A DNA stretch of 64,000 bases from Cavenderia fasciculata (Eukaryota > Evosea > Eumycetozoa > Acytosteliales > Cavenderiaceae): contig NW_004457624.1 of NCBI RefSeq assembly GCF_000203815.1, positions 1,860,001 to 1,924,000 of the forward strand. Direction: 5' to 3'. A model generated the notes under the pieces. That model was not told where the DNA came from. It worked only from the letters and a program-made list of their open reading frames with translations, and made no database searches. Both the position numbers and the translations under genes were made by a program. Position 1 is the stretch's first letter; every line of letters begins with the position of its first letter. Shown here piece by piece: positions 10,697 to 22,244 of this stretch.

Positions 10697-12353
10697 TTAG
10701 TTTGGTAATATACACAGGTTGTTGAGTTGAATTGATTGGGGTTTGGGGTTTGGTGGGGTTGGATTATTGAGTGAGTATAAATATAGAAACAACTATAATT
10801 CTACTCTACCGTTACTATTCCTTTCCTTTTGTTTGGTTTGTTGGTTTGTTGCTGATTTGATTGATCAAATAAATAAATAAATAAAGGTTCTTTTTTTATA
10901 ATACAAAAATGGTGATACTGTTGCTAGTGTAGTGTAGTGTTGCTGTTGCTCGAGATATTCTATTCTTCTAAACTATGATATTTAAATAATAGTTAATGTT
11001 TATGTATTAGTACTAATTTAATTGACTATTGTTAATAATATTATGTGATTAGAGAGAGAGAGAAAGTAAAAGAAGAAAGGGAAAAACTTTTCTTTGTTTG
11101 TTGTGTTGTAGGGTAGTGATAATATTATTGTTTGTGTTTGTATTGATGGTTGGTGAGTGAGTGAGTGAGTGGAGCGTGTGAGTGTGTGTTGATTGGGTGA
11201 AAAATGATTATTTTACTGTGTGTCACGAGAGAGAGCAAAGAACGTGGTGTGGTGGGGTTGTGTTGTGTTGTGCGTATTATACTGCTGCTGCTGCTCTTTG
11301 TTGTTGTTGTTATTGCTATGCCTATCATATCATATCAGATAGATGTTGTTTGGTCTGATAGAGGAAGGAAGGAGGTGATGAAAGAAAAAGTGAACAAATT
11401 GTTTAACCGATAAAATACGAGAGCAAAAGCAACATACAATGTAAAAGGGGAAAAAGGATGGATTGAAGGATGATGATGGGTCATTCAATCATTCATTCAT
11501 TCATTCATCATTCATTCATCAATCGCACAAGTTTGATACACACTCAAACACAAAACTGCGAACAATAATAAATAAATAAATAAAGGTGTGTGTTGTGGTT
11601 GACTGATTTAATTTAATTTGATTTGATTGATTAATAATATTATTGATTGATGTCTTTTTTCTTTCTTTTGTCTGCTACTATCGGTGCTACTATTGCTGCT
11701 GCTGCTGCTACTATGACCATGAATGAAATGGCTATAGTAACGACCAACACCAATATCACTAACTATTAATTCTAATTCTAATTTTTAAAAGTATGAATTT
11801 ATATGTACACACACACATACACATAATAATAATAATAGCAACAAGAATAAAATGATTGATAGATAGATTGATGTATTATTATACCCACTAAACTAAATGG
11901 AATGTTAACCTCTCCTAATTTGATTGTTCCCTTCTCGTTCTATATATTGTCATTGACTAGATGATGATGATGATGATGATGGTTATTGGTTATAATATAA
12001 AATTAGCCTACTATTCCATCTATCTGTCCTACCGAGCTAGCTAGCTAGTTGTAGTAGTTGTATTTTAAAGATAAATTAACTGTTTGATTGATCGACGACT
12101 GACTATCAGCATCCAAGTGTTGGTTTGGTGAATCTTTTTGTTTGTTGTTTTTCTGATCGCTACTGATTCTTTTTCAACATAGATCTATGAGAAAAACAAA
12201 TTAATTTGGCAATACAATAGCTGGCCAGTGTTGTCGGGGAGAGAGAGGTGGTGGGAAATTGTCATTGGAATCACCTAACCAATCAAAGAACAACAAACTT
12301 TCTATGCACAATAAAATGGTTTATCTGGTATTCCGGAATGAACATTATTCTAT

Positions 12354-12390
<37 letters not shown>

Positions 12391-13811
12391 ACATATGATG
12401 AACTTGACAATAAATAATTGAGATGATTTAATTGAAATCTACCTTTTGTCTACATGCCCATCCTTGTTTGTTTGATTATTAATTAATGTTGTTCAAACAA
12501 TATTTCTATCTCTGGATGAATGATTTGGTTGATTGTGTTTTCAAAAAAAAAAAACAGGGTAGAACCTAATGGGCTGAGTTTTAAACTAATTATTATTATT
12601 ATTATTAAAGGAATGTGATTAATCGACAATAAATTCCATTCATTATCCAAATATTCGTCTGATTTTTTTTGGTTGATGGTTGGTTATACCACCACTAGTA
12701 GTCTACTAATGAATGATGTCAGTCGTCTTTTAAAAAATTAAAAGATAGGATACAATCCCATCCCAAAACCCCCACTCTTCACAACAATTGAACTAACTAT
12801 GTTCCCTTTTGTCTTCCTTGTTCGTCGTCTGATTGATTGATTGATACGTCAACCCAACTAACGGACTGCTGTTTTGCTGCTGATGGTTGGTTGAATAGTG
12901 TGTAGATATATCCAAGAGATAGATATATAATATAATACTCTAAACCTACCTACCTACTCTACTGATTACAATATATATATATATAATATATTTAAATGGA
13001 ATGTATAAAATGAAGTTGATATGGTTGTGACTAAAATGATTTAATGGATGGTTTAAACTCTAACTATTATTCTAATGACTAATACTATTATGATCGATTA
13101 TTATTATTATTATTAATATTACCAAAATAATAAATAGTTATTATTGTTTTTCGAAAAAGAAGGAAGAAGGGAGTAGTCCTTTGCATGCACAACAGTGTTC
13201 TTCAAAAGAGATAATGTAATGATGTGTTGTGGTGGGATTATGATAATCGCAACGAATGAGATTTTTGTGATCGTTGTTGTTGTTATTATACCTTTTTGTT
13301 TTTTTGATTGTGTTGTTTCAAAAGAGATAGTAGTTGGAAGATGGTTGATATGGGTAGTGTATTTGGAGATGGTCTCCGTTTGTATATTTCCTATTCTTCC
13401 TTCAATCTGTATTTTTGTCTCTGTCTGTTATGTTATCTATCTATCTATCTTATGTGTTAGCTATGATGGCACCGTCGTAGAGATTTTTTTGGACAGAGGA
13501 GCTGAGCCCACTTATTTTTTTTTTTTTTTTTTTGATCCATCACACAGCGATTTTAACAAATTTTGCTTTGCTGTTTTTTTGTGACACCCAACGGGACAAC
13601 GAGGGGATCCTTTCAAACCCAAAAAAGTCTTTTCATCACCCAATCGTGCTGAATGAATTCAAAATATCTTTTGTCATAGTATTATTGTTATTATTATTAT
13701 TATTATCTTCACCTCATTTATTTTAAAAGGGTGTCTTTAGATGGGCCATCTACACCAATCAAGGGCCATGCCCCACTCACGCTCACACACACACATTTGT
13801 ATTTATTTTTC
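10697..13811. other. Gene desert, 3.1 kb, simple-sequence rich
   Basis: No convincing gene lies here. The stretch is the upstream region of the Arf-GEF and the 3' flank of the p31comet gene. It contains (TGAG)n, (TTCA)n, (GAT)n, (TC)n at 12356-12388, poly-T near 13520 and many TAAATAAA repeats. Open frames at 11204-11413, 13195-13584 and 13532-13726 on the plus strand are hydrophobic low-complexity translations of such repeats. An undetected non-coding RNA is possible, but I see no conserved tRNA or snRNA signature. Confidence 0.5.
12356..12388. repeat. (TC)n microsatellite
   Basis: A pure CT dinucleotide array about 30 nt long within the gene desert. Confidence 0.9.
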
Positions 13812-14971
13812 TTACTTTGGGAATAGAATGATTTTATTGTACTTGTACCAAATATAGGAATATGCATTGGTGAAGGGCTCGACAATGTCATTACAAACAT
13901 TGGTGTGGTGTTGGTTTTCGGTTAATTGTTGTTGCTCATCTGCATCGTCAATCTCCATATCTATATCTATATCCATGTCCTCTTGATCGTCGTTGTCGCC
14001 TTCATTTTCATCTTTGCACTGATCGTCACCACCATCACCATTGGCACCTTCACTTTTTTGTTCTGTATCGACACATCGATTGGAACACAACAACGACGGA
14101 ATAATGATCTTATTATTTTCAATAGTCATCTTATTGTTTGTGAAAGTGTCGGTTGACAAAGACGAGGATGATAGATTTAAATCAAACACACAAACCTTTG
14201 TTGATTTTGTCTTTCGAATATATTCCATTTGTTGATTAGGTATCAATAATGATTCCACTATTATTTGTTCATTATTATTATTATTATTATTATTAATATT
14301 ATTGGACTTATAAACTAAAACATGAATTTTAGTTGGTTTAAGTTCGGTATTAAAGATATCGATTTGACCAACCACCAATTGTCTCATAATATCTCTTATT
14401 ATTGAGTTGATAATTGTCTTTTGTTGGTCGATTGTATCATTGTTGTCATGATGATGATCATCATCATCCATACACAACATATCTTCATGTGATAACCTAG
14501 GTACATTGATAATATAAATTTCTTTTGGTGCCATGATGGAATTACCAAAGATAATGACAACCTTTTCATAGTAGTTACCACTATTAAAGTCTATTCCAAG
14601 AGATCCAAATAATTGATTACAACTACTCAATGCAATCATACATTTTTTTGGTATCTTTTTAATTATCTTCTTTTCAACATTATCATCTTTGTTGTTGGTG
14701 ATTGGAGAATACAATCTTTCAAAGTCATTATAAGGTCTAAGAAACAATATTAGTTGAATGTATTTAATGTAATGATGATTGATTGAGTATAAACATACAA
14801 TTTAATTTGATTTCTCATATAAAAGAGATACTTGATGATCTCTTTAACAACGGTTGTATACAATTCAGATAGTAGATTGATACTATCTATCTTGTTATCA
14901 TTTATAAATAGAGGTATATCAATCACACTATTTTGATTCTTCTTCTTTTTGTTATTCTTGTTGATATTCAT
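13812..14971 (-). CDS. MAD2L1BP: p31comet / MAD2L1-binding protein homologue
   Basis: Two exons, 14971-14799 and 14736-13812, joined across a GTATGT...TAG intron, give 365 residues. The joint reads QIKLPYNDFERLYSP, matching the QLPLPYEQL...Y(R)KPSP segment of animal p31comet. Next come KKCMIALSSCNQLF, then KVVIIFGNSIMAPKEIYIINV, the counterpart of the diagnostic 'LILLGGNALSPKEFYELDL' strand, then INSIIRDIMRQLVVGQIDIF, a helix also shared with Mad2 HORMA domains. The very end, YSYIWYKYNKIILF, corresponds to DYIWFQAPVTFKGF. An acidic insert (poly-Asp/Glu, residues ~275-330) is species-specific. p31comet has a HORMA-like fold, binds closed Mad2 and, with TRIP13/Pch2, turns it back to the open form, silencing the spindle checkpoint. 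Divergence is high but the block order is conserved. Confidence 0.82.
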
Positions 14972-15111
14972 TACATTGCAGTTTAATTACTTCTTAATTA
15001 AATTATCTATCTATATTGTAAAACAAAATGAACATCACATCTGACTGAACTGAACTGTGAGTAAATAATAATTTTCGAAAAATTAATTTATTATTTCTAT
15101 TTCAATCTTTA

Positions 15112-16424
15112 TTAGGTATAATAATTAGTTAGTGAAGGATGAGTTGGACCTATTAAATGATTAAATTCACTGTCAATGGTTGGAGGAGCATTTAAAGATA
15201 CCTTTTTGTCTGGTTGTGTTTTATATTCATCTGAAAAGTCGTCATCTTCATCTTGGAGTGAGTAGTTGACTATGAGTGGTTGTGTTGTAGTTTCGTCACG
15301 ATAGTTTCTACTTTTAATACATCTACATGATAGATATTTATCTATACATTCAGAGTATCTTGTTGCAAATCCTTCATTGAGACCATATACCACTGCATTG
15401 AATAGACCTTGTAGAGGTTGTATTAGGTTCAACACAAACAGTGTAAATTGTGGATCGAATGGGTGATAGAAAAAGTGAATTGAATTAATAAATGCTGGTA
15501 ACTGTGAAATGGAGAATGACATGATATAAAATATCATCAATATCATCATCCTCCTTGCTAAATTATTTGATTGTGATAGTTTCCATCTAAAATAACGAAA
15601 AATAAATAAATAAATAAATTAGTATAAATATTTCAATCAATCTATATCTTTCTATTATTATTATAGATACTTTAATAAAATGAAAATAGTTAAATTAACA
15701 ACAAATACTAATATTAATGGTATAAAATACAATAATTTAAATAAACTTTTAGGATCTCCAATAAAACACCTAAATAAATTTATGGATGGAAATGAAGTTT
15801 AGTCATTTTGTTGAATAATTTGATTTGATTTGATTTAATTTAAATTATTTACCAAGACCCAGTTCTACCAAAAATATCATAATTTAACATTGCAATGAGA
15901 GTAGTGGCAAATGGAACACCCCAACTAATGATATGAAAATATTTCATTAGATGGTTTATATTGACTTGATTTAAAAAGAATACAAAATAGACAGAGATGG
16001 AGATACACATTGTCCAAAAATAACTACTCGATAGGAAAAACATGAGACCAATACCTTGAATATCACAGAATGTTTTTGACAATCGACCAAATGGATAGTA
16101 GGATATGGCGACCATTAGGTCACTGATGCTTAGGAAAAATATCAACTTTGATGCAAACGATGTTCGAATATCCTTGAATAAAAGAAAGGTGATAATAATA
16201 AAAAGTGATCCAACACATCCTAGTGTACTCGTAACATAAACAATCTTATCCAATTGTTCTATTTGAATCTCTGTAAAAAATCTAAAATCTTTATCGTATA
16301 GTGTATCATTATTCGTTGTTGTTGTTGTTGTCGTTGCTATCGATGAATGGTGGCCATAGAGTTGATCAATTTGTAAAGGTATCGTTGAAAATGATGATAC
16401 CTCTTTCATTAATGTTGATTCCAT
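15112..16424 (-). CDS. 7TM receptor, cAMP-receptor-like (Crl) family
   Basis: Three exons (16424-15853, 15769-15671, 15586-15112) give 381 residues with in-frame joints (TGSW|CFIGDP and FILLK|WKLSQSNN). The N-terminal ~65 residues are extracellular with a poly-Thr run. Seven hydrophobic segments follow: IVYVTSTLGCVGSLFIIITF, KLIFFLSISDLMVAISYYPF, a segment with SSSYFWTMCISISVYFVFF, YFHIISWGVPFATTLIAM, KLLYFIPLILVFVVNLTIFI, MMILMIFYIMSFSISQLPAF and LNLIQPLQGLFNAVVYGLNE. The pattern 'ISDLMVA', the Trp-rich TM3 and 'QGLFNAVVYG' in TM7 are those of dictyostelid cAR/Crl receptors. The tail is short and acidic (DEDDDFSDEY). Ligand and G-protein coupling are not known from sequence. A second receptor of this type is at 54943-56126. 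Confidence 0.85.
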
Positions 16425-16940
16425 CCAAACTAAAAAAAGAAAAATATTAAATAAATTTAATTTGAATATAAATAGAAATAGAATTTATAAATAGATAAGT
16501 ATAATATTTTCCTAAAGATGAATAAAAATAGATATATATATATTTTATGACATTATAAAAATAAAAATAATAATAATAACCATGGTAGTATGTATTACAA
16601 TTGAATAATCAAGTCTGTCTAATACTACCACCATACTACAACAACAACAACAAAAAAACGATAACGGTGCTAATGATCTTTGTTTTCCCACCAACCCACT
16701 GTACAACACTGTTTTGGGTGAGTGGTCAAGAGAGAGAGAGAATCAAAAAAATTATTTTGTATCGTCGTATTCCAAAGACAGAATTATCACATCCATTCCA
16801 TGTACATTGATAATTAATCTTCTCTTCTTCTTATCTGTGATCACTATAATTATATATATATATATAGTTATTTGTAAATAAAATGATAAAATAATTAATT
16901 GGATCATTTTATTCAAAAATTTGAAAGTTATATTATATCA

Positions 16941-16981
<41 letters not shown>
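16425..16981. other. Intergenic region upstream of the 7TM gene
   Basis: A 557-nt AT-rich region between two minus-strand genes, ending in an (ATT)n array at 16941-16983 that touches the importin stop codon. It should include the promoter of the receptor gene. No other feature is seen. Confidence 0.5.

Positions 16982-16983
<2 letters not shown>
16941..16983. repeat. (ATT)n microsatellite at the importin 3' end
   Basis: The array begins inside the stop codon of the importin gene (minus-strand TAA at 16982-16984) and runs through its 3' UTR. Confidence 0.9.
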
Positions 16984-16986
<3 letters not shown>

Positions 16987-19900
16987 TATTTTTACAAAGA
17001 ATAGAGAATGTTTGAATAGCAAATCTATATTCATTTTTGTTGTCGGTTCTTTGTAATTGTGAAAGGAATATTTGTCTATCACATGGTGCAACAACATCAT
17101 CAAGGAATGGAGATTGAACTAAAATGATCTTGGCTTCTCTTCTAAAAGGTGTTGGATAAGAAGATGAATAGGAAAAGAGTACTTCTGAAACTGTATTCAT
17201 AAATGTTGTTGGGAAAACTCTTGAAACTCCCTATTGAAAAATAGAAATATAATAATATATATTAATATTTGTTTCATAGTAATATTTATATATATAATAT
17301 TATTTTGAGTTTTCAAACTTACAATTAAAAGATTTTTAATTAAAACTTTACCATGAACAGCAATGATTTCATCAATAATGGCACCAAATACTTTATGTCT
17401 TTCATCTTTTGATTTACATGACATAATAATAAGCGATAAAAAGTTAAAGGTATTTCTGACAGTTGACAAATCCTTTAAATCCAATACATTATGAATAATA
17501 TAAATAACAAGTGTCGAAACTATATTTGGATTTAAACATTGTGGTGAATATGTATATGTCTAAGTAAATCAAAATAATCAAATAATTAGTATAGATAAAT
17601 ATTTAGGATCTTTTTCTTCTATTTCTTTTTTTACTTACAGATTGAATTAATAATAAATAATCTTTTGTAATATCAGGTCTAATTGAAAAGTTGAGATGAT
17701 ATTGAGGATCAATAGCGTATTCTTGAGGTAATGTTTTACTAAGTTTGATGGTTTCCTCACGAAGTAGAGAAAGTGTAGTGGCAGAGATAATGGACAAGGA
17801 TTCTTTTAGTTTGTTTTCAGTTTCAATTGGTAGTTTGGTTGAGGATGCACATGCGTTGATAACCTGTAATAAATAGGGAAGAGGGTTCTTTTGATAGGCC
17901 AATGTAGCTTGAGTAATGATTTCCGGTGCCAATTCTGATACAACATTTCTACAAAATAATAATGTCCATCTATAAATTGCTGAAATTAACTAAATAAAGA
18001 AAAAAGATAAAAGAGGGTTAAATATGATATAAGATCTTTTTTAGTACTACTATTTGTTTTTATCTTCTTACCTCGACAATTTCATAATCATATAAATTAG
18101 TTTCCAATAATTGTTTTAATTGAGGAATGATTGCTTGGAGGAATGGGAGGAGTGGATGTTTACCAGTATCTTCTTGATCGTCAAGTTCGATGATTTTAGT
18201 GGTGTGTTGATAAATCTCTAGTTGGATCTTGAGGAATGGTATGTTTTTCGCTTTGGTTTGAATGTATTGGTTGACGTGTCCAATGATGGGTGAGAGGAGT
18301 GCCTGGAAGGGTGGCATGATCTTGTCGACCTGTTGGATAGTGTTGATGAGATAGAGAAGGCCGTGGTAGAGGTTGGGAATGGCGGGATGGCATTGATTCG
18401 AGTGGAGATGGGGTGCGCAGAGCTCAATGATCTGTGAAATGTGTGGAACGAGGTGGTGTGCACAGTGACGGTCCGATGCAATGCTAAAGAACGACTGCGA
18501 GGCAACCTCGAGTAGTTCTGGCGATGCAAAGGCGGGTATCAAATCAAACACCACCTTTTCAAGACACTCTCTGTTGTCTTTGAGATAGGATGCATACTTG
18601 CCGACAAGACGAATCGAGTTTTGACGAGATCCAAACTCTTGCAACGGATTTGAGGGATGAGTTGGAGGAGTACGGGAACAAAAGAAAAGTCTTGTCCACT
18701 GTGCATTCCTGCAGACAACCCCGAGATATAGTAGAGTGTCGATTCGTAAGTCTGCCAGTTTGGTGTTTGTGCAGAGATATCGGATCGCAATCTCTCGATG
18801 AGGTGGTCGAGCAAGTACCGCTTCTGCGTCAACACGTATGTCTGAATCGAGATGATCGCTTCTTTGGACGACGAACGGAATTGGTTAAATTGCGACAATT
18901 CCTCTTCGTCGAGCTTGCCACTGAGCGGGAACGACCCCAACTCTCTAAAACGGTCGACCACGCGGATAAAGAACGAGTCGAGTAGCTTGCGGTCGAGTGA
19001 CATGTACTCGGGGTGCGACTTGAAGTCGTCAAACAGTGAAAAGAGGGGTGTGCATAGCTCGCGGTCTCCCATTTGAATGCAGGTGATTGTGATCTCGAGG
19101 TAGCGCGTAATGAGCTCGTTGGTGAGCATAGACGCGTTGTTGTAGTAGAGGATCTTGACAAAGAGGTGGAAGATGGATCCCGCCATCTCTGTGTTGTGGC
19201 CTTTAAGCGCCTGCGCAAAAAACTCGGGCAACATGGTCGACAGACGCTCCGTCATGACGGTAAACATCTTCTCCGTCTCGGTCGATATGTTGGACTCGAG
19301 GTGACGCAGTGCGTTCTCGATCATCTCGATCAATGGCTCGATGAGCGAGTGTTCCCTATTTACAATCTGCAGCGCCACGTCAAATGCGCAACCCAACAAC
19401 TGCGGACTCGGCAGCATATACTTGAGCCACGAGCCCAACGATTTGTACAGCAGCTTGATCTCTTGGCTGTACTGTGCATTTGGCTCGCACGATGCCAACG
19501 TCGACAACATGGTCAACAAAAACTTGGTCAGCTTGTCAATGACGCCACCACGTATGCCCTTGCTAATGTCCTTGTACGAACACGATATCGACTCTGCGTT
19601 TAGCTCGCGTGGCAGCTCGGTCAGATACTCTGACACGAATTTTAGGTTCTCTGTCTTGACGCATTGCAGCGGGTTGTCTATCGACGGACTTACCAACTCA
19701 ATCACATTCTCTATCGGAGTCGGCCACAATTTGCCAAACGTGTACATTGACACCAACGCAAGCACCACTGCCACACGTGTCGCCACTATACCCGTCAACT
19801 TGCCAACATTCTGTGTAATTGCTATAATCATCTTTAACGTCTTTTCTCTCAATTCTTTTGGTAAACTATGCCATTCATTCTTTAGTTTATATTCCAATGT

Positions 19901-20257
19901 CGATGCTCCAAAGTATTGTAATTCAACAATCTAATAGATAACAAATATCAAACAACAGTTAGATAACATTCAACTACACTTGACTTCTTCTTCTTCTTCT
20001 TCCTCCTCCTCCTCTTCTTCTTTGCTTACAGATGTTTCCAATATAAGTTTAGGACACAAATCCCATGTACTAGGTAATTTCTGAACTGCTATCAACCAAT
20101 TCTGTGCAAAGTCACGAATACTCGTTTCTGTAGCATTGTATAATGCTACCAATGCTTGTGATATATTCTCTATAGTTGGGGGAGGATCTAGTGGAGCATT
20201 TTCACCATTGCCGTTTGAATGATTACCATTTTTATTGTTATTCTCTCCCATATTCAT
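16982..20257 (-). CDS. Importin-13 / transportin-3 family karyopherin-beta, with a frame discontinuity
   Basis: Five exons: 20257-19985, 19930-18072, 17989-17639, 17559-17323, 17230-16982 (about 985 residues). The N-terminus (ALVALYNATETSIRDFAQNW, then FGASTLEYKLKNEWHSLP) is the importin-beta N-terminal repeat of the IPO13/TNPO3 class, and helical HEAT-like repeats continue to the end. These receptors carry cargo such as SR proteins, Ubc9 or Mago-Y14 between cytoplasm and nucleus under RanGTP control. Exon 1 ends in a Glu12 run and uses an unusual GTCAAG donor. Within exon 2, the frame read from 19930 ends homology at LLQLIPQI and homology resumes in another frame at QNSIRLVGKYASYL, near 18650; the shift corresponds to one missing base or two extra bases. 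The surrounding sequence is GC-richer than its neighbours. A sequencing error is the simplest explanation, because both sides stay well conserved. Confidence 0.87.
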
Positions 20258-20563
20258 ATTTATCTTGTAGTCGATATATGTGTGTTATTTACAATACTAC
20301 TATATATGCGCTCTATATATATATATATATAAATATGTATTACTTTTCTTTGTTTCTATTATTACAAATACAATAAACAAAAGAACTAAACCCAAAACTA
20401 TTCCTCTTCAAGAGAAGGTCATTCGATTCGAATTCCAAGTTTTTTTGAAAATTTCAAAACATCTGGCTCCTCTTGTATGTCCTAGATCAACGACTAATTC
20501 GTCTTGATTTAATATTTTTAAATAATAATACACAATAATGTAAAAGTAGTTGGTAGAGAGAAT
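20258..20563. other. Intergenic region upstream of the importin gene
   Basis: A 306-nt AT-rich stretch with (TA)n near 20320. It lies between two minus-strand genes and should hold the importin promoter. Nothing else is recognised. Confidence 0.5.
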
Positions 20564-21868
20564 TTATTCATCAATTAAATGGTCATTAACATGTTGTATA
20601 ACATCTTGACCTTCATTATTTAAATATGATCTTTTCATAATTACATTGGTATGTGATAAACTAAAAGAGTTCAGGTTTTGGAAACGAATGGAAATGGAAA
20701 TGGAAATAAAAATGAATTAATACAATACTTGGATTAAAGAATAGAATATATAATATCTAATTTTAAACTTACAAGTTTTTAAAATAACAATGATAACGAT
20801 CAAAAGTTAGAGTTTGAAGATTTTGTAACATTTTTAAAAGTTGTTGACGTTTCTCTTCATTCTTGAAACTGTCTTCTCCAACTGGAACGAATGGAGCTTG
20901 TGTAGATGGATTGATAATGTGGGGATACTTTTCATGGAATATCATTTCAATCAATTCTTCAACCTTTCCAACTCGTTTAGTATATGGGTTTCTATGTGTC
21001 ATATCAGATGTACAAAAATTAACTTGAATATCATTTTCAATGTTTGAATAAAGTATTCTTGATTTAAATAATTCTAATCCTTTATAATAAATATCATCTA
21101 AAAAAGAAAAGAAATAAATAAATACATCATTAATCAAACGACATTCGTTGTGTTTAACATCTACATACTTGGATCAGTCATTTTTAATAATAAAGGATTT
21201 TCAGGATCATCAGTCAACATTAATTGTTTTCCAGTCATTTTAATCATTGCATCTGTAAATACACATGCCAACTTGTTAAATGCTGTTGATTTTGGTCTTC
21301 TACTCCCACAATCTAGAATCAAAGACATTAATTAGAATCAACCAATATTCCAAAAAGATATGTGTGTTTTGACATTTAGTGTTTACATACGAGGAGAAGA
21401 TAAAGAAATGTATTGGATTGGTTGTACATTGTTAAAGTATCCATGTTGATATAACTTTCCGATTGCATGACGAGTAATCAAACCACCCAAACTATGTCCA
21501 ATGATTGATATCTTTTTAATTTGCTCTTGGTATTGTTTGGTGAGCTGTACAATTTCATTAAACAATCTATCACCACATGCATCTATACCTTGATGAGTAG
21601 CCTGATTGAATAGACTCGTATTGTTACTCTTTGCAGCATATACCATCATTGTAGGATGTGATTTTGCCAATACATCTTTCATTACAATATAATCACCATC
21701 GGTTGCATTCAAACCATGTTGTAAAACCAATAAGTGATCTTGTTGAATCGCAACATATTCATTGTCATGGTCATAGTCAATGTCATTGTCATTGTCATTG
21801 TTATCTATATTTGTATTTGTATTTGTTGAAGTAACAGTTGTCTCTGTTGAACTAGTAATAGTATCCAT
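20564..21868 (-). CDS. DUF676 serine esterase / lipase-like alpha-beta hydrolase
   Basis: Four exons (21868-21391, 21312-21169, 21097-20773, 20660-20564) give 347 residues; every joint keeps frame. After an Asp/Asn/Thr-rich start, strand LLVLQHGLNATDGDY opens the hydrolase fold with the HGL oxyanion region, and KISIIGHSLGGLITRHAIG supplies the nucleophile elbow GHSLGG. Then comes YISLSSPHCGSRRP, a conserved post-nucleophile strand of the family. The last exon gives SHTNVIMKRSYLN and ends 'QDVIQHVNDHLIDE', where the His of SHTNV fits the catalytic histidine of DUF676 proteins (yeast Rog1, animal FAM135, plant lipase-like proteins). It likely cleaves an ester lipid. The exact substrate is unknown. 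No transmembrane segment is seen. Confidence 0.87.
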
Positions 21869-22244
21869 AATAATAATAATAATAATATTTATCTCTTTCT
21901 TTCTCTCTCTTTAGTAATATACAAATTTTAATTATAATGAAAAGTAGTTTGGTCTTTTTTTGTCCTGCTTTTATAAACTATAATTATATTTAATTTTATT
22001 TTAATTTATTTTTTTTTTCTAGAAAATAAAGAGATGATAGATCCTTAAATGTGAAGAGAAGAAATAAGATAGATAGTTATTAATATCTCTTCATAATTAT
22101 TGTAATAATAATAATACAAATTAATAATCGGGTTGTGACTCATCAAAACAGCATCGTCATCTGCAAATTAAGTCCTATTTTGTAAAAGCTCACATCCGTC
22201 GTCATCTTGTTACTAAAGTAGTTAGATAGATATTTTAAAAGAGA
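21869..22244. promoter_or_regulatory. Divergent promoter region, esterase and ALG11
   Basis: A 376-nt spacer between divergent genes. It contains (AAT)n next to the esterase start, poly-T near 22010 and a less AT-rich block (about 22130-22210). No known motif stands out. Confidence 0.5.

Noticed and set aside
13195-13726. Hydrophobic plus-strand frame that looks like a membrane protein
   Set aside because: Poly-T and GTT repeats give Val/Phe/Leu runs; no family pattern, splice sites or ordered topology.
18590-19934. Long plus-strand frames opposite the importin gene
   Set aside because: The minus-strand protein has clear IPO13/TNPO3 homology; the opposite frames come from the locally higher GC content.
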